Assembly (NCBI GenBank): GCA_010015745.1
Contig: ML978221.1
Coordinates: forward strand, 124,001 to 188,000
DNA from: Setomelanomma holmii
Lineage: Eukaryota; Ascomycota; Dothideomycetes; Pleosporales; Phaeosphaeriaceae
Length of the DNA: 64,000 nt
Reading direction: 5' to 3'
Each line of letters starts with the position of its first letter. Positions within the stretch are counted from its first letter, which is position 1. Position numbers and translations under genes: made by a program. Below the pieces are notes generated by a model. The model was not told the origin of the DNA. It did not search any database and was given only the letters and a program-made list of their open reading frames with translations. Below are positions 10,808 through 20,968 of this stretch, one piece after another.

Positions 10808-12155
10808 TCACATGCGCGATGCGTGTGCCCCATACCCAACGCCATTCGCATTCGGCCCGTGCCCACTTGCAGGTGGGTGCCCGTGTGTCCCGCTCGCCAA
10901 CTCCCTCTCCCCAACATATCTCGGTGTTTCGCCCATCTCAGGGCCTGCCTCCTCCCTCGCCCGCCTCTCCTCAAGCATATCATCAATAGTCCCCATCTCC
11001 GCCACACTCGGCCCCTCAGATCCCCTACTACTCATCCGAATTGCCTCCTCAACCGCCATAGCCGCAACATTTGGGCGCTCCACCTGTTCCGCCGTCTCCG
11101 GGTCCTCGGGCGGCTTGAACATTTTGGCCTCATGGTCATCGAAATCCTGGCCCGGATTGACGGTCTGGTACTCGACGATCTTGACGATGCGATACATCCC
11201 AAAGGCCAGCAACGTGCCCATGAGCGGCCCGAACCAGTATATATAATGATAAGACGGGAAATTGCGCGTTACCACACACGGCCCAAACGAGCGTGTAGGA
11301 TTGAGCGACCCGCCGGTGAAAAACACACCGACCATTTCTGCGACGAAGAGTGCGAGCCCGATGCCGATGGGTGCGAGGAAAGTGGCTTTGTGTTTTTCGG
11401 CGGCGAGCATGAAGATTGTAAATACGAGGAGGGATGTTAGGAACATTTCGAGAAACACGCCCATGGCGGGTGTGACGCCGGTGCCGAGGGTTGTGCTGAC
11501 GTTCAGAGGCCCGGGAAGGATGGCGGATACCACGGCGGCGGCGCACATGCCGGCGAGCATCTGGGAGATGAAGCAGAGGATTGCGCGGGTGGGGGTTAGC
11601 GCGCCGATGAGGTAGAGGCCGAGGGTCACCTGGGGTGTATTAGTGAGAGTGGATGGGGTGTATGGGGAAGGAAGATGTACGGCTGGATTGAAGAGACCGC
11701 CGCTGACGCGGAAGAATATCCACACGCAGACCATCAAGCTGAAGCCGAAGATCAGGCTGATGTAGAGGAGGACACTTGTATTTGGGGCTTGTGTGATGCC
11801 ATTGCTCTGCTGTCCTGCGGTTGCGGCGTCGCTGTATATGGCTGCGGTGTTTGCGACTTGCGTGCCGCCGAATGCGAAGACTATAGTTTTACAATGTTGG
11901 CATGTCTCATGGGGAAGCTGCAGTCTGTAGAGATCGGGCTGACGTACACAAAAACATAAACGTGCCCGCGAACTCGGCGAACGCAGCGACGAGTTCATTT
12001 CGCCATCTGTTGGTCACGTATGCACTCATGGGATTCTTGCTGTGCTTTCTGTCCTTCGAGTGATTCGTGTGCGGATGGATTCCATTCATCGGTTCGCCCG
12101 AGGCTGCGGGAGCCTCATGTTTGTGAATCGGGAGGATATTGCGTAGCGGCGCCAT
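10808..12155 (-). CDS. aquaporin / MIP-family channel with extended tails
   Basis: Three exons (11948-12155, 11681-11880, 10808-11629) give 409 residues. Splice 1 is T/GTACGT..CTATAG in phase. Splice 2 (51 nt, 11630-11680) is a stopless multiple of three with a CTCACTAAT branch point, which the plain ORF reads through. The six-helix MIP fold is clear: GGLFNPA forms the first NPA half-helix, interrupted by intron 2 directly after NPA, and GGSLNPTRSFGP forms the second, where NPA is changed to NPT while the selectivity-filter Arg is kept. N-terminal (about 60 residues, His-rich) and C-terminal (about 110 residues, charged, then Gly/His-rich) extensions are typical of fungal plasma-membrane MIPs. 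A water or small neutral solute channel is the likely role. Confidence 0.9.
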
Positions 12156-13360
12156 GATGGCTTTCTTCAATTGACTTCTCGCTCAAATCCGTCCAGACTT
12201 CACGTCAACTTCCTGTGAGAAGACTCGTGGACTTCGATTCTCGCGAGGAGTGTGAAGGAAAGTGAAGTTCGCCGTGCAGTAGCCGAACGCGGTAATATCA
12301 GCTCCTTGTGACGTCGTCCACCAAAGAAAACTACAACATCCAATACGCCATACGAAGCTACGCCACCGTCATCGACGGACTTTAGACGCGTCCATTCACG
12401 CTAGTTCAACGGCTCACCGGCCGCCTCTTTTATGCAGCATTCGTCCTCCACAAGCCACGTCCTCGTCCACGGGGTTTCAGCTCTGCGATGACAGCACCAA
12501 CCACGATTTGGAGTTTGCGCCTCGAAGACGTGTCTGCAAGCCTTCCACACACCATACTCGGCACATTTTGACCGCTAGCATCGCGACGTTTAGATACGAC
12601 CCCTTCAGCTGGACGATAAAGTCAAAGATGCATAAGTGTGAATGGTCAGTGTGTTTCGTGATGCTTGGGATCAACGCGAGGATCGACGGCTGGTGTGGGG
12701 TTAGCGCGACCTGTTAGCGGGAATGACATCATCACGTCGGGTTCCCTTTAGTGGCCGCGGGTGGTGGGGAAGACGCGTGGAGACTGAGTTTGAACTTTAG
12801 ATTCGACATTAATTACGGTACTTGCAGTCAAGTGATGCGTCAACGCGCTGTTGGGAGGTGAAGCGTGATGATCAGATTGCGAGTGCAGAAGTCAGGATAC
12901 TACCTTGATGTCAACAGCACCGCCACAATCACTATGATGGCGGAGGCTCTTCCGGGTGTACGGGATATAGCATGCCTTAGCCTTGGAGAGACCCGTCGAT
13001 CAGATTCATGGATACGATCCTTCAGCTTGGGTAGGATCCATGTTGAAACCTCAACACCACCTCCGCATGCGGCAAACATTGAGACCCCCTCAGCCGTGAC
13101 ATCGTCCCGGCTTGCATCAATGTGGTGATGTTGGGAGAAGACTCTAGTGATTCTTCAGCTCTTTCCGCGACCCTCAAACCGAATTCTATCTGGATCAGTT
13201 GCTAGTAGAAGCACTACAGCGACGAAGTATCGTATATGGAGTTGACATAACTACTACCACCGTCGCGATTTTTGTTTCATATATGAGCCGAGGCGGTCAA
13301 ATCATAACCTCGCAAGCAGCAAAGTATAATCCTACCCGAACAAGGCAAGGCCAAAACCTA
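12156..13360. other. intergenic region
   Basis: This is the aquaporin upstream region. Short ORFs are present (for example around 12865-13128 on plus), but none shows domain-like composition. No repeat or RNA gene was recognised. Confidence 0.55.
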
Positions 13361-13750
13361 CTACTCGCATGGCCCCTTCCTCACTCCACAACCCCGCAAT
13401 TCTTCCTTCACGCCTACCGTCTTCCAACTATCCCTCCTGACCCTCTGCTTCTTCGGAGCACCATGCCCTTCCCGTTCTGCCCGTCTAAAATCAAACACTT
13501 TCTTCACCATCCCTACATCATACACCCCCTCCTGCGAGATCACGACCCGCCCATCCCTACCCTTCCGTCGCCCAGGCCTCGCATCGTCCATAAATTGTTC
13601 GTCCGTCCACTCGTAATCTTCGACTTCAACCCAGTCCGAGTCGCTGAGCTCGGACTTGGATGGCTTGACGAGCAATGTGTCGTTTTCTTCGAGTTCGTGG
13701 GACGGCGAATAGATGGATGGTGGGGGTACGTGGTAGATTCGGCGTTGCAT
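13361..13750 (-). CDS. possible small acidic/basic hypothetical protein
   Basis: This is an ATG-started ORF of 129 codons. The N-terminal third is Pro/Ser-rich, the middle is acidic (SKSELSDSDWVEVEDYEW), and the C-terminal half is rich in Arg and Lys. The composition resembles small conserved fungal nuclear or cytosolic proteins, but no family is recognised and it has no neighbour within 400 bp to support it. Confidence 0.4.
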   Translation of the reverse strand: MQRRIYHVPPPSIYSPSHELEENDTLLVKPSKSELSDSDWVEVEDYEWTDEQFMDDARPGRRKGRDGRVVISQEGVYDVGMVKKVFDFRRAEREGHGAPKKQRVRRDSWKTVGVKEELRGCGVRKGPCE

Positions 13751-14185
13751 TGTGTGTTGATGGGTTGTGATTGCGGGAATGGGGCGAGTTCAGGTGTGTG
13801 GCTCAGAGATGTTTTGTGGTTTGGAAGTGCATTTCATGTCTGCGGTGGTGAGTGTAGTGAAGCGACATTGTGAATGGATAAGGTGCGATGGTTAACACAC
13901 TCCATGTTGAAGAACTACATGGTAGGCATGGTGAAGTACGTTTATCAATGGATTTCGTGAGCAGACCTTTTCGTGACTCCGCCTGGACTTGGGGCCTGTG
14001 ACGCGCCCCTAGAACGACACGTAGCATACGGAAGAGCTCAATGATATCGATGTAGGAAGAGGAAGTGGATTAAGTTTTACGCGAAATAACGCTAACCAAA
14101 GAGAACATGATCGCAAAGACAATACCAGATGAGCCAATAAAATGCCCGAATCCCACGACGTCTGACGTTTCGTATGCCAGTGTCC
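13751..14185. other. intergenic region
   Basis: This lies between the small ORF and the 3' end of the PKS-NRPS remnant. Nothing recognisable was found. Confidence 0.5.
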
Positions 14186-16939
14186 TCACGGCGCTTCAAC
14201 GCCATCGCGCAACAACCTCTGCCCAATCTGCAGTCCCTCACCTTTATCCGCCGACCTCAAAAATTCGCCAACCCACGGGTTCATACCGTTCTTCACTGCT
14301 TTCTCAATTCACTCTTGCATCCATATCGACTCCCACTCCGCCTTTCCATCCGCACTCAAAACATCCTTGATAGATTGCGCAGGTATAACCTTCCCGCCCG
14401 AATGATGCAAATACTGCACTTCATTCTCAACCCCATGGACCGGTCCCTCCTGCAACATTGACTCAACGATACCACCAGCGGCCTCTTCGACGGAAACAAG
14501 GTCCACGTAGCCACTCCATTTATGCGAGTCTGGGAGAGCTTTGAGGATAGATGCAAATTTCAAGACGTTGGCTACGATGTCTGTGTCGCCTGCTTGAACA
14601 CCGGTGATAGAGGAGGGGCGATGAATGGAAGTGTCTAGACCGAATTGCTTGTTGACCTTCTCGAGGAAGACTTCGCTTGCCCATTTGGACGCTGCGTAGC
14701 CGTCGGCGAAACTCGGGCTCGGTGGAAAGTTCGCGAGCGATACGGGAGCCAATGTGTCGCTGTTGATGAGCTTCCCAACTGTCCCATTGGAGATGTAGTG
14801 GAAGGGAATGTGGCGAGGAAGTGCGAGCCTGACGAGTTCCTTGGTGGAGGAGAGGTTAGATACTTTGAGGGAGCGAGAGGTCTTCAGGAAGGAAACGTCG
14901 GCGGGATTGTGGATGATGGCATCTGCTGAATTGAAGATCGTCGATGCTTCGGCTTCTAATAGACCGCCGCGGGAAAGCATAAGATTGCCGCTGTGGATCA
15001 CGACCTTCTCCGATTGAGCGAATTCTTGGAGCTTGCCGCTGTCGCGGACGGCAATACAGTGTATCTTGTCGACGGCAGGATTGTCCATCAGCAGTCGGAG
15101 GATGTGATTGCCAAGGAAGCCAGTAGCGCCAGTAAATACGATGGTCTTGCCAGAAGTATGGCTACGCGTTGGAGTTGGGTTTAGACTGAGTTGTCGGTAA
15201 TTTGCTGGGATGTCCGTTTCCAGATTCCACTCGATCTCGGAGTCGTCCTCGCTCGAAAGGTCCTGAATAGCTGCGGCCATGGCACTAAGTGTGCTGTTCT
15301 CAAATAGACGCAGCAGTGGCAGCTGGACTTGGAACCTCTTCTTCACAAGCTCTCGAAGTTCGATGAGGAGCATCGAGTTGCCGCCCACGTGGAAAAAGTC
15401 GGAGTTCCCATCAATAGTGTACACGTCCCGGGTCTGTTGTGGTAAAGTATCTTCCCAAACCTGTGCTAGGGTCGCTTCTGTCTCTGTAAGCTCTTTGGTC
15501 GAGCTTCCACCTTGATACAACTTCGCTGGAATAGGCAGACTCTGGAGAGCCTTTCTGTCAACCTTGCCAGAAGCGGTCAATGGCATGTGATCGATCGGGA
15601 TGATAATCGAAGGACGCATATACTGCGGAAGCGGCAGTGAGGCAGCCAGTGATTGAAGGAACCGCTGTTCACCTCCGTTCGAGATGTCCGACGACAGGAT
15701 AGCGTGCGCGACCAAGATTGTCGGATCGCCACGCGGTGTGACAATCACTTCTCTTAATTGACCTTGGGAAGCTGCCAACATGGACTGCTCGATATCCTGC
15801 ATCTCAATGCGCAAACCTCTGAGCTTGACCTGTGTGTCTCCTTCAATGCGACCGATCACCTGCAGCGTGCCGTCAGATCGGAGCACACCCTTGTCCCCAG
15901 TTCGATACAGTCGGTTCCAGCCCTTCTTGATAGCGGAGGAAGAAGATTGAGGGTCCTTGGAGAACTTTTTGTTTGTCTCTTTGGTATTCTCCAGGTATCC
16001 GATAGCGACACCTGCACCGGCAATGCAAATCTCACCTGGATACCCAACCGGGAGAGTGTTGAGGTCGCTATCCAGGATGTAAGTGGCGTAATTTGGAAGA
16101 GCTTGCCCGGCAGTGAGTTGCTGGTCATCGGCACCATCCAAGATTATCTCGAACTCGTTCGAGGACATTGAGCATTCCGTTGGTCTATAGGCATTGAAGA
16201 CACGAAAGCGGTGTTGACTGTGGTCGCGAATCAGCTGGAAGCCGTGCAGAAGTTCGGGTGTGAACTGCTCGCCACCGGCCGTAGCGTAATTCCACGATTT
16301 TGACTGGAACAAACTCTCAGAGCCATATCGAAGCCACGCCAGGTATTCAGACGGAGTTGCGCTAGTGTAGGTGACATTTTGCTCGAGCATGATCCGTGCG
16401 ATCGCGGGGAGGTCTTTGCGTAGAGACTCTGGAACAATGACCAACGTTCCTCCATTGGCCAGGGTCATGAAGATCTGATTGTGCGACATATCGAAGCCGA
16501 TCGAGCTTTGTTGTAGAACGACCTCGGCTCCGAAGCCATGCGTGACGGTCAAGGCCTCCAAGTGGTTGCATAAACCACCATGTGATAGCACAACCCCTTT
16601 CGGTATTCCTGTGCTACCACTTGTGAACAGGATTGCAGCTGGATCAGCGGCCGTGATCTTTACTTCGTGGCTAGTAGGTACATTCTTAGAAAGATTGGAG
16701 ACGTCGCAGACAGTAATGGATGTTAACGGTGCGAGTCGTGGTCGGCGCTTGGTCCCGGGTACCGGCCCTGTGGAACAGTGCTCCTGTAACATGGTCATGC
16801 GAGACTCGGTGTCTACCAACGCCATAAAATCTGTCATCAGTATTGATCTGCATCGGCTTTCCAACACCTCGCTCGCAAAAGTCCCGATGCCAAAGGTCCC
16901 GATCACGAAAGTCCTGAATGGCCGGACAAATCTCGACAC
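14186..16939 (-). pseudogene. 3' remnant of a PKS-NRPS or NRPS-like megasynthase (A-T-R domains)
   Basis: The open frame shows an adenylation domain from core A3 onward (LFTSGSTGIPKGV; GEICIAGAGVAIGYL; LYRTGDKG; LTASGKVDRKAL), a carrier domain (FFHVGGNSMLLIEL) and a C-terminal NAD(P)-binding reductase/release domain (VFTGATGFLGNHI, Tyr-x3-Lys in YAASK). The frame has no ATG at its 5' end. A1-A2, any condensation domain and any PKS part are absent, and another gene begins 213 bp upstream. The A5 motif reads NAYRPTE instead of N-Y-G-PTE. A TGA at 14309-14311 is followed by 40 more in-frame codons (to the TGA at 14186) that look like the true C-terminus. This is the typical end of a cytochalasan/tetramic-acid-type megasynthase, but the product is unknown. 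It is very probably a dead fragment. Confidence 0.85.
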
Positions 16940-17152
16940 GCACGCTCAAGGCTCTGGCTTTTGGTTGCCTGAGAGTAGCGATCCGGACCCGTGTAACCTA
17001 AAGTTTTAGGAAGTATCAGTGGGTGAGATATCCAAAAGTCAAAGGCCGCCTGCAAGTGTAATCCCCGGCTTCTGAGTGGATACCATACCTTTAGACGCCT
17101 GGCACCTCACTTTCGCGACATCGGCAACTATTGTCCCATACCAATTTCCACC

Positions 17153-18430
17153 ATGTTCCAATTCTCCACCTCATTTATGTTCGATTTCGAATTAACGCGT
17201 ATCCTTGGCAGTACGTCCAGCGGCGGATGCGACGCTGGTGAGTTCAAAAGCGCAGTTGGCAAGATCAGGAAGCACGATGCTGAATCTTGGTTCATGGCGT
17301 GGAACGAACAATCGGAGCGAACGACGAGAATTGGCGATGAAGCCGCGAAGGCTGGCTTCAAAGTGCTAGCGAAATCTGCATACCTCCGAGCGTCAAACTA
17401 CTTTCGCGCGGCATCGTACATGTTCAGCAACAATGACGCAAGGGTGGTTCCATATTCTGAAAAATATATCAAGAGCTTTCAGCGAGCGGCGACGCTGATG
17501 GACGGTGAAGTTGTGTTGGTGGATATCCCGTACGAGAATGGCGTCTCACTTCCGGGGTACTTGTGCATGCCTCCTAACTACGCGCGACTGCCTGGCAAAG
17601 CCCCAATAGTGCTATACGCGGGTGGTGCCGATTCGACAAAGGAAGAATTGTACTTTCTGTTCGGGCACTCCGGGCCTCAACTAGGCTATGCCGTTCTCTA
17701 TCTCGAAGGTCCTGGTCAGGGCTTGATCTTGAAGAAGTCGAAGATACCTCTCAGACCCAACTTTGAAGTCGTCGCATCCCACGCCTTGGACTTCATCGAA
17801 AAGTTCTCTCAATCCCGGACAGACCTGGAACTAGATGTAGGAAGAATAGCAGTAGCGGGAGCCGCAACTGGTGGATACTTTGCACTCCGAGCCGCGACAG
17901 ACGTGCGGATGAAAGCATGTGTGGCCATCGATCCGTTCTTCAGCATGTGGGACCTGACCCTGACTCGCGCTCCTTAGGCTTTCATACAGCTGTGGGATAG
18001 TGGATGTGTGATGAACGACATAGTCAACCGCTCTACAGACGCGATCACCAAGGGCAACTTCCAAGCAGCTTGGGAGATGGGGGTGGGCAAGAGGAGTATG
18101 GGTGTGGAGAAGTCCACCGACATGCTTCGACGATGCAAGGATTTCTCATTGCAAAACGCGAAGGACGGGAACGTCCTGGATAATGTCAAGTGTCCCGTCT
18201 TTCTTACAGGCCCAGGATCTGGACAGGAGATGTATGCGTCAGCGGATGATAGCACGCTCAGAATTGAGAAATTGCTCAAGAACGTACCCGGGAGTATTAC
18301 GGAGGTTTAGGTACCCAATGATGTCGCGGATGGTGGCTTGACCGCAAAGATTGGGACATGGGCACTATGGGCGCAAAAGAGCTTCTTGTTCTTGGATAAA
18401 CATTTTGAGATGAAGCGAGAGCCATTATGA
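17153..18430 (+). pseudogene. alpha/beta hydrolase of the type found in PKS-NRPS clusters, two in-frame stops
   Basis: The frame starts at ATG 17153. The first 274 codons show an alpha-helical lid region, then an alpha/beta-hydrolase core (PIVLYAGGADSTKEELYFL, YLEGPGQG, VGRIAVAGAATGGYFALRA). The nucleophile position in the last motif reads GAATGG where G-x-S-x-G is usual, so the Ser may also be lost. TAG at 17975-17977 interrupts the frame. Downstream codons stay in frame and homologous-looking, through a second TAG (18308-18310), to a final TGA at 18428-18430. Both stops fit CAG/TGG to TAG changes in CpA context. The short divergent spacing to the megasynthase remnant suggests they once shared a promoter within one biosynthetic cluster. 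Confidence 0.85.
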
Positions 18431-18613
18431 GCTGTAGTATGACACTTCGTCTCAATCAAATTTCTGCTCAAGATCAAAGGATGCCATTTCTCTTTATTGT
18501 GTTATCACCGACTCTTACTACAGGTCCATGGCTGAGACGAACATCCGTGAACATCCGTCCCAAGCGTATCTTCCAGATCTCGCAAGGCAAGCGGGTACGT
18601 TGAAGCCCTTGCT

Positions 18614-19612
18614 TCATATGTACGGCTTCAGAACCTCCAACGTATGATCCCAAATCTTCTCCTGTGCTTTCTCCCGAAACACAGAAATGACACGCGCGTT
18701 TTGCGTGCAGTCGCACTTGTACCCAACAAGGAAGAGTCCATTCTCCCGCCCGCCCACCGAGTTCACCCCAGCCTTGCCATTCCAATGTGTGCCACGGCCA
18801 CCAAAGGCCGCGCTCGTGCACTGGAACAAATGGCGCTGTCCTGACTCCTCCTCAGTGAATGAAAACAGGCTGATAAGAGGCGCAAGTATGAGCCAGACGA
18901 ACCAACCAATATAGGAATTTGGATCATCGACGCCTCTCCAGACGTTTCCAGTTGCGACCCATCCAGGCATTGAGTGGATGAACGTTATATGAGGATTGTC
19001 TGTGGCTAGTCTTTCCATGCCGATTGTGTTCATAGTGCAGAACTGCGGCTGCGCCTTCATTGGGCCAAAGTTGCCTGGCTTCCTCAAGTCGATGTCATCC
19101 AAGTCGATTGAGGCGCTTTCCATACCGCCTGCCAGCACACCGACGACTCTGGGCGCCTCCGAATTATCCAGGAGAGGAAGGAGATGGCGGATGAAGAGCA
19201 TGCGCGAGTAATACGCTAGACTCTGCGAAATTTCCAGTCCCTCGGATGTCTCGCTACGCGAGCCGAAAGGTGTGTAGCCCGTGGTCAAAAACAGTAGGTC
19301 GACATGTCTTTCTTTTGTTCTGATTACTTCGCATATTCGTCGCACTTCGGACAGCAGTGAGACCTCGCCTTCAGTCCAGATGATGTTGGCGTTGGCGTTG
19401 ATGGAATGTAGTTCCTCGATAAAGGTTCTCGCGCGCTCAAACGAACTCTTGCGCCCGATCAAGTATATCTTCAGGCTAGCACCTGTTGCAGCAAGTACTC
19501 TGATGGTGAGTTGGCCGATGCCAGATGTGCCGCTGACGAAGACAGCCACGCGAGGTGCTGTGGCATCGTTGATGAGAGCATTCGACGCTTTGATCTCGGA
19601 GTATGCAACCAT
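18614..19612 (-). CDS. short-chain dehydrogenase/reductase (fungal cluster-type SDR)
   Basis: This is one exon of 332 codons with an ATG at 19612 and no interruption. The N-terminal Rossmann motif is VSGTSGIGQLTIRVL (TGxxxGxG variant), followed by RHVDLLFLTTGYTPFG and SLAYYSRMLFIRHLLPLL, typical of a group of fungal SDRs common near secondary-metabolite genes. The canonical YxxxK is not obvious, as in that subgroup. A hydrophobic stretch (YIGWFVWLILAPLISLFSF) near residue 235 may be a membrane contact. It is intact, unlike its two 5' neighbours. A tailoring or detoxifying oxidoreductase role is inferred from context only. Confidence 0.8.
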   Translation of the reverse strand: MVAYSEIKASNALINDATAPRVAVFVSGTSGIGQLTIRVLAATGASLKIYLIGRKSSFERARTFIEELHSINANANIIWTEGEVSLLSEVRRICEVIRTKERHVDLLFLTTGYTPFGSRSETSEGLEISQSLAYYSRMLFIRHLLPLLDNSEAPRVVGVLAGGMESASIDLDDIDLRKPGNFGPMKAQPQFCTMNTIGMERLATDNPHITFIHSMPGWVATGNVWRGVDDPNSYIGWFVWLILAPLISLFSFTEEESGQRHLFQCTSAAFGGRGTHWNGKAGVNSVGGRENGLFLVGYKCDCTQNARVISVFREKAQEKIWDHTLEVLKPYI

Positions 19613-20968
19613 CTTGGAAAACTGCTTGCCGAAGAAGGCGCATCAGATTCTAAGCTTTAGACGCATTTGGGGGTTTTATTTGCATAAGTACTCACCAATG
19701 GAGTTCCACGAGGTGCTGACCCGAGCGAGTGACTGTGCCACGGGATCCGGCACGGACGAAAAGCCCCAACTGTCATCTACTGGTACCACGCCGCAACGAT
19801 TTACTGAGAAGTCGTGCAACTTCAATTTAGACATTCTTGCCCGTGGGCGTAACGGACGAAAAATCGTTGGTAAGGAAAGCGAAAAGTCGCACTTTGCACC
19901 TTTATTGATGGAATACTCTTGCCCGTTCCACAAGTCCACCTTAGTAGCAGCCATGTCATGGATTCCTCGACCACAATCTTGATGAGAGACACGAGTGGCA
20001 GTATCGCAGTACTTCCCCTACCCGTGGATGCGATATGCTCGAGACTGCATACGTGTATGAGCTCGATCATGATTTACGACACTGTAACTCGCAGTGTGAA
20101 CGCAGCCACGGTAGCACAAAGGGCAAGGTTTTAAGACCGCTGACCTTTCTCGCCATGTGCGAACGCCGAACGATCACCGTAAGCCTTGCCAACGGTGCCT
20201 TTGGAGCATCTCGTGTCCTCGTAAGCAGTGATTGGTTGAGCATACCCCGCTTCTCTGAGGCGGACCGACCCTAGTCAGTTTCGCGTTCACAAGCGCTCAC
20301 CAGCGGGCATTCCGAGCCCCCGGCTAGACTTCCTGTTGCGGCGTAGTAAACAGTGCGCATGCAGGAAGAATTGAAGGATTGAACTGAGGTTTTATTGTAT
20401 GTGGCTACGAACAGTATATGTAGTGCTGGTGAGGCAGAGTAACGGTGAGATGTACTACGTAGTACAGCAGTGGAGACGTGAAACTGTGATACGTCGTACA
20501 ACAGGAGAGACTCCAAACCATGACACTTCCAGATCACCCTTCAATGACAATCGTTACGAGTGATTGGCAAGGCTTAACGCGTCCAATAGATTCAGTACCT
20601 CTGGAATAATCCAGAAGCTCGAATCTCGCAGTTATGGCAATTCCCGAGGTCGAGCCCGACTTCTGCGACTAAGCCCTTAGACCCTGGTCACAACTCGAGA
20701 GGGTTGACTTCTTTGATGTGCGAATTCGTCTTGGATGTTGAAAGATTTAGACAAGAAATAAATAGAAAATAAGCTTCAGCATTGGCGTACTTACCGTGCA
20801 CACGAAAGAGAAGCTCTGCCCTCCGCGTCATGAGTAATGTTGAGCAAGTTTGCGTGCATTCAACGGCTTCTAATTAGACTTTGGCTGCATTCGAACTCAC
20901 GCCCCATAGTGTCGTCCATCCAGCGAAAACAAAGCTTGGCCGCGCAATCTACATATTGAGATGCCGAT
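19613..20968. other. intergenic region
   Basis: About 1.35 kb contains no supported gene. ORFs on both strands overlap each other and have no recognisable motif. A perfect 16-bp palindrome lies at 20451-20466. Confidence 0.5.
20451..20466. repeat. perfect 16-bp palindrome
   Basis: TGTACTACGTAGTACA reads identically on both strands. It stands in the intergenic space between the SDR and the tannase remnant. It could be a binding site for a dimeric regulator or chance. Confidence 0.6.

Noticed and set aside
16686..16949. Alternate frame as an upstream exon of the PKS-NRPS remnant
   Set aside because: It overlaps the real A-domain frame and carries no adenylation core motif.
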